Shown piece after piece: positions 1 to 6,385 of a DNA stretch of 6,719 nt. Both the position numbers and the translations under genes were made by a program. Where the stretch lies: positions 1 through 6,719 of the forward strand of contig JALRDM010000186.1 of NCBI GenBank assembly GCA_023262195.1, given 5' to 3'. Position 1 is the stretch's first letter. Each line of letters begins with the position of its first letter. Under the pieces are notes generated by a model. The model had not been told where the DNA came from, did not search any database, and worked only from the letters and a program-made list of their open reading frames with translations. This DNA is from Salibacteraceae bacterium (GTDB taxonomy: Bacteria; Bacteroidota; Bacteroidia; Flavobacteriales_G; Salibacteraceae).

Positions 1-908
1 CAAAGCAAATGGCAAAGAGTGAAGGCGAGGAAGAGGGTAAGAGCTGGGAGTTGAAAGACGAAATTGCGATAATCTATGCCGTTGGCGGAATCAACAGTGG
101 CAAAGGAGATGCGGAATCAATTGGCTCTGAGACCTTGGCACTGGCCATTAGAGATGCGCGAACAGATGAAGATGTGAAAGCCATTGTGATGAGGGTAGCT
201 TCTCCAGGAGGTTCAGCCTTGGCAAGTGATGTGATTTGGCGCGAAGCAAAACTTGCTGGTGAAGTGAAGCCATTTATCGTATCCTTTGGCTCTGTAGCTG
301 CGAGTGGTGGTTACTACATCAGTGCCTCAGCAGATAGAATATTCGCCAACTCCAATACAATCACGGGATCAATTGGTGTGTTTGGTATGATTCCAGATGC
401 GCGTGAGTTATTGACCGACAACATGGGAATAACCTTTGATGGAGTGAAGACGCATGACCATGCCGATTTTGGTTCAATGCAGCGCGGGTTTGACGAGGCT
501 GAGATGGCTTGGCTAAACAATATGATCACCAACACCTACGAAGATTTTCTAGCGGTAGTAGCTGAGGGTAGAGGTATGACCCGAGATGAGGTTGATTCCA
601 TCGCACGCGGTCGAGTGTGGATTGGCAGTGACGCTGTGGAAATCGGTTTGGTGGATGAAATCGGTAGCCTAGAAGATGCCATTGAATATGCTGCGATCGA
701 AGCGGAACTCGAAGACTATGATTTGATTGAGCTGCCAAAACAAAAGGATCCTTGGGAGGCGTTTTTTGAAGACTTTGCTGGCAACACCAAGGCCACAGTT
801 GGTCAATGGGTTTTTGGAGAAGAATATCAATGGTTGAAAAGAATTGAGGATATCAAGGATATGGAAGGCGTGCAAGCCAGAATGCCTTATGAAATTGAGG
901 TAAAATAA
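1..908 (+). CDS. sppA: Signal peptide peptidase SppA (protease IV), C-terminal half, 5' end outside window
   Basis: This is the C-terminal half of a long-form SppA, a membrane-bound serine protease of the ClpP/crotonase fold that degrades cleaved signal peptides. The frame is open to the left edge, so the ATG at 9 is probably internal and the gene starts upstream. Counting from that Met, the second S49 peptidase domain spans about residues 16-240. SPGGSALASD lies at 65-74, and GSVAASGGYYIS at 94-105 carries the catalytic Ser (residue 99, codon 303-305). TGSIGVFG follows at about 122-129. In long-form SppA the catalytic Lys sits in the N-terminal half, so it should lie outside the window. The end, QARMPYEIEV, is the usual tail of Bacteroidota SppA. 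The SPGGS motif is preceded by RVA, where RVN or RIN is more common. An intrinsic terminator follows 20 bases after the stop. The family call is secure; the missing half cannot be judged. Confidence 0.95.
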   Translation, partial: KQMAKSEGEEEGKSWELKDEIAIIYAVGGINSGKGDAESIGSETLALAIRDARTDEDVKAIVMRVASPGGSALASDVIWREAKLAGEVKPFIVSFGSVAASGGYYISASADRIFANSNTITGSIGVFGMIPDARELLTDNMGITFDGVKTHDHADFGSMQRGFDEAEMAWLNNMITNTYEDFLAVVAEGRGMTRDEVDSIARGRVWIGSDAVEIGLVDEIGSLEDAIEYAAIEAELEDYDLIELPKQKDPWEAFFEDFAGNTKATVGQWVFGEEYQWLKRIEDIKDMEGVQARMPYEIEVK

Positions 909-928
909 AACATCAATCACCACCATTT

Positions 929-955
929 AAAACCCCGCTTTTTGCGGGGTTTTTT
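929..955 (+). terminator. Intrinsic terminator after sppA
   Basis: A 10-bp perfect stem (AAAACCCCGC at 929-938 paired with GCGGGGTTTT at 944-953) encloses a 5-base T loop and runs into a T tract at 950-955. The GC core, short loop and U tract are those of a rho-independent terminator. It begins 20 bases after the sppA stop and should end the sppA transcript, so the PolX-like gene downstream needs its own promoter. Confidence 0.93.
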
Positions 956-1074
956 GTTTCAGGGATGTTTTGGTAATTGAATGCTTGGTGAGTGGCGCCT
1001 CTCGTTTATCGCCTTGTAGGTTTTGGATTGATTCAACGCGTTTGAAAAGGCTCAACGGTGCCATGGCGTTCAAT

Positions 1075-1082
1075 TATATTCG
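1075..1082 (+). promoter_or_regulatory. Possible -7 element upstream of the PolX-like gene
   Basis: TATATTCG at 1075-1082 matches the Bacteroidota -7 consensus TAnnTTTG at all but one position. It would place transcription start about 25 bases before the ATG at 1114. No TTG-type -33 element sits at the expected distance; the nearest TTTG, at 1041-1044, is about 30 bases upstream, which is too far. The call rests on the -7 match and on the need for a promoter after the sppA terminator, so it is weak. Confidence 0.25.
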
Positions 1083-1113
1083 CCCAGTACCAGAATTACA
1101 CTAAGCGCAAAGC

Positions 1114-2691
1114 ATGGAAAATAAAGAGATTGCCTCCTTTTTTAAATTGTGTGGTCAACTCATGGAGTTGCATGAAGAGAACAAGTTTAAGGTGCGTAGT
1201 TACACGAATGCTGCCTTTCAAATCAGCAAGTTTCCTGATCCACTCGAAGAAATGGACCCTGATTATTACGGGAGTATTCCTGGAGTGGGTAAGTCTCTCA
1301 TTCCACAAATTGAAGACCTGCTTGATACCGGTCGATTGCCTTACCTGGAAGAATGGATTGAGAAAACCCCAAAGGGTGTAATTGAAATGCTTGGGATTAA
1401 AGGCATCGGCCCTAGTAAGGTGCGGGTGATTTGGAAAGATATGGGCATTGAGTCGCCCGGGGAGCTGCTTTATGCCTGCAATGAAAACCGCTTGATTGAT
1501 TACAAGGGGTTTGGCGAGAAAACTCAAGCACAGGTCAAAGCCTCCATTGAGTTTATGATGGAGAACCAGCACCGCGTGTTGTATGCATCGGTAGAAAAAC
1601 TCACAAACAGCATCATTGATGCATATCAAAACGCGAACCCAAGCGAACGAATCGCTCCAATTGGAGCGCTAGCTCGAAAGGCCTTGATCCTTGATAAATT
1701 AGAATTTGCCGTAACCAGCGATCAAAATTTGCCAGACATAAGTGAAGTAAAAAGTGAGGTGGAATTTCAACGGGTAGATAAAGATCGATTTGAATTGGAA
1801 TGCTTTCAACGATCAGCCACAGAAGAACACATATCCTCCTTGCAGCTGAATGGTGAAACTTCGGTTAGTCAAATCTATGAGAAGGTAGGGGTGAATTTCA
1901 TTCCTATGGAAATGCGCGAAGGACACGAAGAATTTGAGTGGGCAAAAAAATACAGCAAAGAAGAACTCATACAAACTGCTGACCTCAAAGGCTGCTTACA
2001 CAACCATAGCACCTACAGCGATGGAATCCATACGTTGGAAGCTATGGCTCGGCACCTGAAAGATAGCGGCTTGGAGTATTTTGGGATTTGTGACCACAGT
2101 CAAACAGCTGTTTACGCGGGTGGATTAACTACCGGAGACGTGATGTTGCAACACGAAGAAATTGAACAGATTAATGCAGAACTGGCTCCATTCAAAGTGT
2201 TTAAAGGAATTGAAAGTGATATCCTTACCAACGGAGACCTCGACTATGAGGAAGATGTGCTCAAAAGTTTCGATTTTGTAGTAGCCTCGGTGCATAGTGC
2301 CATGAAAATGGACGAATCCACGGCTACCGATCGATTGATTAAAGCAGTTGAGAACCCTTATACCAAGATATTGGGGCATCCAACAGGGCGCTTGTTATTG
2401 AGCAGGCCAGGATATCCCATCGATCATAAAAAAGTAATTGATGCCTGTGTGGCCAATGGCGTGTCGGTAGAACTGAATGCAAACCCAATGCGCCTTGACA
2501 TTGATTGGCGATGGATTCCATATTGCATGGACAAGGGAGTGATGGTCAGCATCAATCCAGATGCGCATAGAATTGAAGGCTTCGATCATATGCGCTTCGG
2601 AGTGATGGCAGCTCGAAAAGGTGGACTCATCAAAGCGCTTTGCCTTAATGCACTGAGTTTGGATGAAATCACTAACCATTGGGGTTTATAG
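1114..2691 (+). CDS. polX: PolX-family protein: HhH domain, degenerate polymerase-beta core, intact PHP phosphoesterase domain
   Basis: Family X DNA polymerase/3'-5' exonuclease homologue, presumably acting in DNA repair. The N-terminal 8-kDa-like domain carries helix-hairpin-helix DNA-binding loops at residues 55-60 (IPGVGK), 96-102 (KGIGPSK) and about 131-137 (KGFGEKT). The polymerase palm follows at about 178-235. The usual GS-x-RR...DxD signature is replaced by GALARKALILDKLEF (184-198), so the metal-binding DxD reads K195-L-E197 in my hand alignment. The third Asp also seems to be Glu, in FELE. The thumb is shortened, but FIPMEMREG (262-270) recalls the family's IPPELRE motif. The C-terminal PHP domain (about 290-525) keeps its expected metal ligands: H296, H298, D303, H328, E367, H394, H422, D483 and H485. 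At 525 residues it is about 50 shorter than typical bacterial PolX. I infer a PHP nuclease with a dead polymerase core. The ATG at 1114 gives a normal N-terminus; no Shine-Dalgarno is visible, as is common in this phylum. Confidence 0.92.
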   Translation: MENKEIASFFKLCGQLMELHEENKFKVRSYTNAAFQISKFPDPLEEMDPDYYGSIPGVGKSLIPQIEDLLDTGRLPYLEEWIEKTPKGVIEMLGIKGIGPSKVRVIWKDMGIESPGELLYACNENRLIDYKGFGEKTQAQVKASIEFMMENQHRVLYASVEKLTNSIIDAYQNANPSERIAPIGALARKALILDKLEFAVTSDQNLPDISEVKSEVEFQRVDKDRFELECFQRSATEEHISSLQLNGETSVSQIYEKVGVNFIPMEMREGHEEFEWAKKYSKEELIQTADLKGCLHNHSTYSDGIHTLEAMARHLKDSGLEYFGICDHSQTAVYAGGLTTGDVMLQHEEIEQINAELAPFKVFKGIESDILTNGDLDYEEDVLKSFDFVVASVHSAMKMDESTATDRLIKAVENPYTKILGHPTGRLLLSRPGYPIDHKKVIDACVANGVSVELNANPMRLDIDWRWIPYCMDKGVMVSINPDAHRIEGFDHMRFGVMAARKGGLIKALCLNALSLDEITNHWGL

Positions 2692-2761
2692 CCTAAGTCC
2701 TAAAACTGAATCATTGGGTGCTTTGGGAAATAATATATGAGGATCGATTTATGTTTTCAGT

Positions 2762-2969
2762 TCAATCCCTAAATAGAGTAATGGAAGTAGTTTGGACTTT
2801 ATTGTCGACTTTATTGTCGAATTGAACTACGATAAAGTAGGTGCCATCAGAGGCAAATTCACCCGCTACACTTCCATCCCACGCGCAGCAGCCAATGCAT
2901 GTTTGTTGGCTCATTTTCATGCCCCCATCGGTTATAAACCAACAACTCAAATTTTTGATTCGATTTTAT
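2762..2969 (-). pseudogene. Frameshifted relic of a gliding motility-associated C-terminal (CHU_C, type IX sorting) domain
   Basis: Read on the minus strand, two frames together recover the core of a CHU_C/type B type IX secretion sorting domain. One frame gives IKSNQK and then FELLVYNRWG (2951-2922), the family's hallmark NRWG strand. It is closed upstream by TAA at 2972-2970. After a shift between about 2921 and 2882, another frame gives WDG (2881-2873), SDGTYFIVVQF and the terminal strand SITLFRD, ending at TGA 2764-2762. This order (NRWG, WDG, DGTYF, final strand ending in R) is the domain's C-terminal layout. The 40 bases between RWG and WDG are not a multiple of three, which shows the frameshift. 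No export signal or protein body is present, and the divergent GH3 gene starts only about 50 bases upstream, so this is a fragment and not a gene with one sequencing error. Recognition is by motif only. The 70 bases between the PolX stop and this relic show nothing I can call. Confidence 0.72.
2795..2820. repeat. Exact 12-base tandem duplication within the CHU_C relic
   Basis: GACTTTATTGTC occurs at 2795-2806 and again directly at 2807-2818, followed by a partial third unit GA. Because the unit is 12 bases it keeps frame. On the minus strand it encodes DNKV twice, between the DGTYFIVVQF strand and the last strand of the relic domain. Replication slippage is the simplest origin. Confidence 0.9.
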
Positions 2970-3021
2970 TTAAGCAAGTAACAGTAATCCAGTTACGGGA
3001 ATATTTACCTATTTCGTACTC

Positions 3022-4536
3022 GTGGCTATCATAAACTCTATATTCAGCTGGTTCATAAAGAAACGGTTCCATCAAATGGACCTGTTTATGAAGTATCCGC
3101 ACGATGTGCAGCATGAGTGGTTTGAGCGGTTAATCACCACCGCTAAAGACACCGAGTGGGGCAGACGCTTTGGATTTTCAGAAATCAAAACCATCGATCA
3201 ATTTAAGGCGCGTGTTCCAGTGCAAGATTATGAAGGGTTCAAACACGACATTGATCGTACCATTCGCGGTGAGCAAAACATCCTGTGGCCAACAGACATT
3301 ACCATGTTTGCCAAATCGAGCGGTACAACCAGTGATAAAAGCAAGTTTATACCCGTAAGTCAAGAGTCGCTGGAAGAGTGCCACTATAAGGGCGGAAAAG
3401 ATCTGATGTGCATGTATTACCATGAGTATGAAAATTCTCGTTTGCTCGAAGGTCGAGGTCTTGTGATGGGTGGAAGCTCAGATTTTATGCCTTTGAATGA
3501 GAAAGCTTATACAGGAGATTTGAGCGCAATCATCATTAAAAATTTACCATTCTGGGCAAGTCTACACAGAACACCCGATGAGTCGGTGGCCTTAAACCCT
3601 ATTTGGGAGCAAAAAATCGAGCAGATTGCAGACATCACCATCGAGCAAAATGTGACCAACATGAGCGGGGTGCCCAGTTGGATGCTCATCCTCCTCAGAA
3701 GGGTTTTGGAAAAAACGGGGAAGGAAAAAATCATCGATGTATGGCCCAACCTTGAGTGGTATGTGCACGGTGGGGTTTCATTTGATCCGTATCGGAAAAC
3801 CTTCATTGATATCATTGGCGGAGGTGACCAAATGCACTACAGCGAAACCTACAATGCTTCGGAAGGCTTTTTTGGTTTACAAGACAGAAGCGATGCTGAT
3901 GGACTGTTGCTTATGCTCGACTATGGAATCTTCTATGAATTTATGCCGCTCGATCAACTTGGGAATTCTAACCCAAAAACCCTTCAATTAGACCAGGTTG
4001 AGATTGGGGTAAACTATGCATTGGTCATCTCTACCACTGGCGGTTTATGGAGGTATTTAATCGGAGACACCATTCAATTCACTTCTACTGATCCATATCG
4101 GGTAAAGGTGAGCGGCAGAACCAAGCACTTTATCAATGCTTTTGGTGAGGAAGTAATTGTAGATAATGCCGATAAGGCGCTCGCGCATGCCTGTGAATTG
4201 ACAGGTGCAGAAGTGAAAGAATACACCGCGGCACCAATTCATATGAATGAAAACGAAGCTGGAGGCCATGAGTGGGCCATCGAGTTTAACTCGCCTCCAA
4301 ATGATTTGGAGTATTTCACAGAAATGCTTGATAACGGTCTTAAATCGGTAAACAGCGATTATGAGGCAAAAAGGTATCACGACAAAATCTTGAAACCGCC
4401 CACGGTGCATGCAATGGAAAGCGGCACATTTTACAAATGGATGGAGCAACGAGGTAAACTCGGTGGGCAAAACAAAGTGCCTCGATTGTCAAACAGTCGC
4501 GAATACCTTGAAGCAGTACTTACAATCAATATGTAA
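3022..4536 (+). CDS. GH3 auxin-responsive promoter family protein (acyl-adenylating enzyme, substrate unknown)
   Basis: A 504-residue cytoplasmic enzyme of the GH3 family, part of the ANL adenylate-forming superfamily. Plant members join jasmonate or auxin to amino acids through an acyl-adenylate; the substrates of bacterial members are unknown. The three ATP/AMP-binding motifs are present: KSSGTTSDKSKFIP at 98-111, YNASEG at 277-282 and the GLWRYLIGD region at 341-349. GRTKHFINAFGEE (365-377) marks the hinge into the C-terminal cap domain. Length is normal for bacterial GH3 proteins. The start is GTG at 3022, giving MAIINSIFSWFIKKR; there is no in-frame ATG between it and the stop at 2971-2973, and the next Met is residue 19. 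No Shine-Dalgarno or convincing promoter is visible, and the region upstream is a relic of another gene. The stop lies 6 bases before the next gene, so the two are probably cotranscribed. Family assignment is firm; the reaction is not established. Confidence 0.92.
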   Translation: MAIINSIFSWFIKKRFHQMDLFMKYPHDVQHEWFERLITTAKDTEWGRRFGFSEIKTIDQFKARVPVQDYEGFKHDIDRTIRGEQNILWPTDITMFAKSSGTTSDKSKFIPVSQESLEECHYKGGKDLMCMYYHEYENSRLLEGRGLVMGGSSDFMPLNEKAYTGDLSAIIIKNLPFWASLHRTPDESVALNPIWEQKIEQIADITIEQNVTNMSGVPSWMLILLRRVLEKTGKEKIIDVWPNLEWYVHGGVSFDPYRKTFIDIIGGGDQMHYSETYNASEGFFGLQDRSDADGLLLMLDYGIFYEFMPLDQLGNSNPKTLQLDQVEIGVNYALVISTTGGLWRYLIGDTIQFTSTDPYRVKVSGRTKHFINAFGEEVIVDNADKALAHACELTGAEVKEYTAAPIHMNENEAGGHEWAIEFNSPPNDLEYFTEMLDNGLKSVNSDYEAKRYHDKILKPPTVHAMESGTFYKWMEQRGKLGGQNKVPRLSNSREYLEAVLTINM

Positions 4537-4542
4537 CTTCAT

Positions 4543-5346
4543 ATGGCCATGAAGCTTGCATTGCTTTCATTTTTCGTTTCGATAACCGTAACGCTTGTTG
4601 GTCAAACAACGGAGTGGAAGCTGGCGTATTCGTTGCCCATGAAAATGAATCAAGCCAAGCTCGACCAACTCAATAATATTTATACCATCCACAAGGGCGA
4701 AGTGCTCAAACTCGATTCGTATGGGAAAGAATTGAATCGATACAGCAACAAACTTATTGGTGATGATGTGCACATCGATATTACCAACCCCATGAAAGTG
4801 CTGCTTTATTCGCCCGATCAAATGCAGCTATTTACCCTCGATTCGAGATTGGGAGAAATGAACGAGACGATCAATTTTTTTCGAGATGGATATGAGCAAA
4901 TCAGCTTGGTGGCGACCTCGCATTCGAATGGGATATGGTTATACGACCCCATAAATTTTGTTCTAATCAGATTAGATGATAAGTTGAATGAAGACAGAAG
5001 ATCGCTGAATATTGCTCAGCTGCTTCGCCTGCAACTCTACCCGACAGATGTGATTGAGGTCAACGACAAAGTTTATCTGACTGATCCTGCACATGGGGTT
5101 TTTGTGTTCGACATATTTGGGAATTATGTAAAAAAGGTACCCATCAAAGGGATTGAGCACTTGGTGATCAATGATGGTCGCATGTTTTTTATTGAAGACC
5201 AAACGCTTAAAACATTCCGCTTTGTTGATAGCTCCATTCAAGAGGTTCCGGTGGATTTAGGTTTGGTTGATTTTGTTTGGGTAAACCGCAATAGAATCGT
5301 ATCTCTGAACCCCAAAGGGATAAATATTTATCAAGCAATTCGTTGA
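4543..5346 (+). CDS. Secreted or periplasmic protein of unknown function, possible beta-propeller
   Basis: I do not recognise a named family. The N-terminus (MAMKLALLSFFVSITVTLVGQ) is a classic signal peptide with likely cleavage near residue 20, so the protein should be exported; there is no lipobox Cys. The mature part, about 245 residues, is built of short repeating hydrophobic strands with turns, such as GEVLKLDSYGKELNRYS (52-68), VYLTDPAHGVFVFDIFGNYV (177-196) and GRMFFIEDQTLKTFRF (212-227). The recurring pattern of a displayed value followed by xxFDxxGxxV is like that of NHL/WD-type six-bladed propellers, though short for a full one. No catalytic motif stands out. Two starts are possible: ATG at 4543, or ATG at 4549, which gives the more standard MKLALL. 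It begins 6 bases after the GH3 stop, implying cotranscription and perhaps a shared process. The reading frame and export are well supported; the fold is inference. Confidence 0.85.
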   Translation: MAMKLALLSFFVSITVTLVGQTTEWKLAYSLPMKMNQAKLDQLNNIYTIHKGEVLKLDSYGKELNRYSNKLIGDDVHIDITNPMKVLLYSPDQMQLFTLDSRLGEMNETINFFRDGYEQISLVATSHSNGIWLYDPINFVLIRLDDKLNEDRRSLNIAQLLRLQLYPTDVIEVNDKVYLTDPAHGVFVFDIFGNYVKKVPIKGIEHLVINDGRMFFIEDQTLKTFRFVDSSIQEVPVDLGLVDFVWVNRNRIVSLNPKGINIYQAIR

Positions 5347-5408
5347 TTGCTTTCGTTTTTCGGTGCGTTTATCTTAATTCGTACGCTCAACTACACAAGG
5401 TCTGAAAT
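5347..5408 (+). promoter_or_regulatory. Possible promoter and weak ribosome site for the deoxynucleoside kinase
   Basis: TTG at 5347-5349 and TATCTTAA at 5370-5377 are separated by 20 bases, which fits the spacing of Bacteroidota -33 (TTG/TTTG) and -7 (TAnnTTTG) elements; the -7 match fails at its last two positions. AAGG at 5397-5400 lies 8 bases before the ATG at 5409 and could act as a weak Shine-Dalgarno. The 62-base gap has no terminator, so read-through from the gene upstream is also possible. Confidence 0.3.
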
Positions 5409-6044
5409 ATGGAGAAGAAGGGAGAAAATTTACACATTGCCGTTTCTGGTAACATAGGGTCTGGAAAGACCACACTTACTGGTTTGCTGTCTAAGCATTA
5501 TAAGTGGGATGCGCATTTTGAAGATGCCGATGACAATCCATACATCAATGACTTTTATGCAGAAATGCAGCGTTGGTCATTCAACATGCAGATCTACTTT
5601 TTAAATAATCGCTTTAATCAAGTATTAGAAATTAGAGAAGGAAAAAAAGGGGTGATTCAAGATCGAACGATTTATGAAGATGCTTACATCTTCGCGCCCA
5701 ACCTTCATAGCATGGGGTTAATGACCACAAGAGACTTTGAAACCTATTTTTCCTTATTCAATCTGTTAGATCGATTTGTGCAACCGCCAGATTTATTGGT
5801 GTATTTAAGAGCGAGCGTGCCCCGATTGGTAAGCCAAATTCAAAATAGGGGTCGAGAATACGAAGAAGCGATACGGTTGGATTACCTCAAAAGGCTCAAT
5901 GAGCGTTATGAAGCTTGGATCTCGACTTACGATAAAGGCAAGCTACTCATCATTGATGTGGACAACAACAACTTCCGTGACGATCAGGAAGATCTGGGCG
6001 AGATCATTCGAAAGATTGATGCGGAGTTGCACGGATTGTTTTAA
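5409..6044 (+). CDS. Deoxynucleoside kinase (dCK/dGK family)
   Basis: A 211-residue cytoplasmic kinase that phosphorylates deoxynucleosides to their 5'-monophosphates in nucleotide salvage. The P-loop GNIGSGKTT is at residues 14-22. E38 in HFEDADDNPY matches the catalytic-base Glu of the family. RWSFNMQIYFLNNRF (55-69) forms the nucleoside-binding helix. DRTIYED (85-91) is the DRS-type motif, and the Arg-containing LID QNRGREYEEAI lies at 145-155. Length is typical of bacterial dAK/dGK enzymes. Base preference (dAdo, dGuo or dCyd) cannot be read with confidence; Bacteroidota homologues are usually labelled deoxyadenosine/deoxyguanosine kinases, so I leave the symbol blank. It is the last plus-strand gene and faces atpD-atpC, with a shared palindromic terminator between them. 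Confidence 0.93.
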   Translation: MEKKGENLHIAVSGNIGSGKTTLTGLLSKHYKWDAHFEDADDNPYINDFYAEMQRWSFNMQIYFLNNRFNQVLEIREGKKGVIQDRTIYEDAYIFAPNLHSMGLMTTRDFETYFSLFNLLDRFVQPPDLLVYLRASVPRLVSQIQNRGREYEEAIRLDYLKRLNERYEAWISTYDKGKLLIIDVDNNNFRDDQEDLGEIIRKIDAELHGLF

Positions 6045-6069
6045 GCAGGACTTCTGGATTTAATATCAC

Positions 6070-6104
6070 AAAAAAAGCCCGATTCAATTGAATCGGGCTT
6101 TTTG
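6070..6104. terminator. Bidirectional intrinsic terminator between the kinase gene and atpC
   Basis: Positions 6072-6103 form a perfect 32-base palindrome: A5, then AGCCCGATTC, a central AATT turn, GAATCGGGCT, then T5. On the plus strand the stem is followed by T5 and then GTTTTC; on the minus strand the T run is seven bases. It lies 27 bases after the kinase stop and 22 bases after the atpC stop, so it can end both converging transcripts. Confidence 0.93.
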
Positions 6105-6125
6105 TTTTCTATTGTTATCGAACAC

Positions 6126-6362
6126 TTAATCCGATAGAACAATCACCTTGTTCTGCAGCACCTCGACCACACCACCATTGATGGTAAACTCCTTGGTATT
6201 GCCGCCTTCATCAGTAAGCTCAACATTGCCTTCAACAAGGGTGGAAATAATGGGTGCGTGATTGTTGAGTATTCCAAAAGAACCGTCTTTTCCTGGCAAG
6301 CGCAACGATGTGGCTTCACCTTCAAAGATCAGAGTGTCTGGAGATAGAATTTCAACTTTCAT
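6126..6362 (-). CDS. atpC: F1F0 ATP synthase subunit epsilon, short form
   Basis: The epsilon subunit of the F1 central stalk, on the inner face of the membrane, which couples rotation to catalysis with gamma. The 78 residues are only the N-terminal beta-sandwich: MKVEILSPDTLIFEGEA at 1-17, then LPGKDGSFGILNNHAPII (22-39), the conserved core of the family, and a final strand VVEVLQNKVIVLSD. The C-terminal helical hairpin that acts as a regulatory brake in E. coli epsilon (about 139 residues) is absent. The ending is a clean stop with no helix-coding remnant before the terminator, and short epsilons are usual in Bacteroidota, so I take it as natural. It starts 23 bases after atpD and is cotranscribed with it. 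No Shine-Dalgarno is evident. ATG at 6362-6360 is the only sensible start. Confidence 0.95.
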   Translation of the reverse strand: MKVEILSPDTLIFEGEATSLRLPGKDGSFGILNNHAPIISTLVEGNVELTDEGGNTKEFTINGGVVEVLQNKVIVLSD

Positions 6363-6385
6363 TTTATAGCTTTTAAGGTTGTCCC

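Noticed and set aside
9..11. ATG as the start of sppA
   Set aside because: The frame is open upstream to the window edge and the protein would be half of the family's length, lacking the domain that carries the catalytic Lys.
956..1113. Possible small RNA or small gene between the sppA terminator and the PolX-like gene
   Set aside because: I found no second terminator, no stable hairpin and no conserved-looking frame; only a weak -7-like site near its end.
1096..1629. Open minus-strand frame of 177 codons opposite the PolX-like gene
   Set aside because: It lies wholly antisense to a clearly conserved coding region, has no recognisable domain, and is a by-product of the codon use of the real gene.
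2978..2996. Inverted repeat GTAAC...GTTAC before the GH3 gene as an operator
   Set aside because: Only five base pairs match around a nine-base spacer, which is expected by chance in A/T-rich DNA.
2792..3034. Plus-strand open frame of 80 codons before the GH3 gene
   Set aside because: It is the reverse of the CHU_C relic, overlaps the GH3 start, and its translation looks like no known protein.
4057..4470. Open minus-strand frame of 137 codons opposite the GH3 gene
   Set aside because: It is antisense to conserved GH3 motifs and its translation is rich in Cys, His and Phe without any family pattern.
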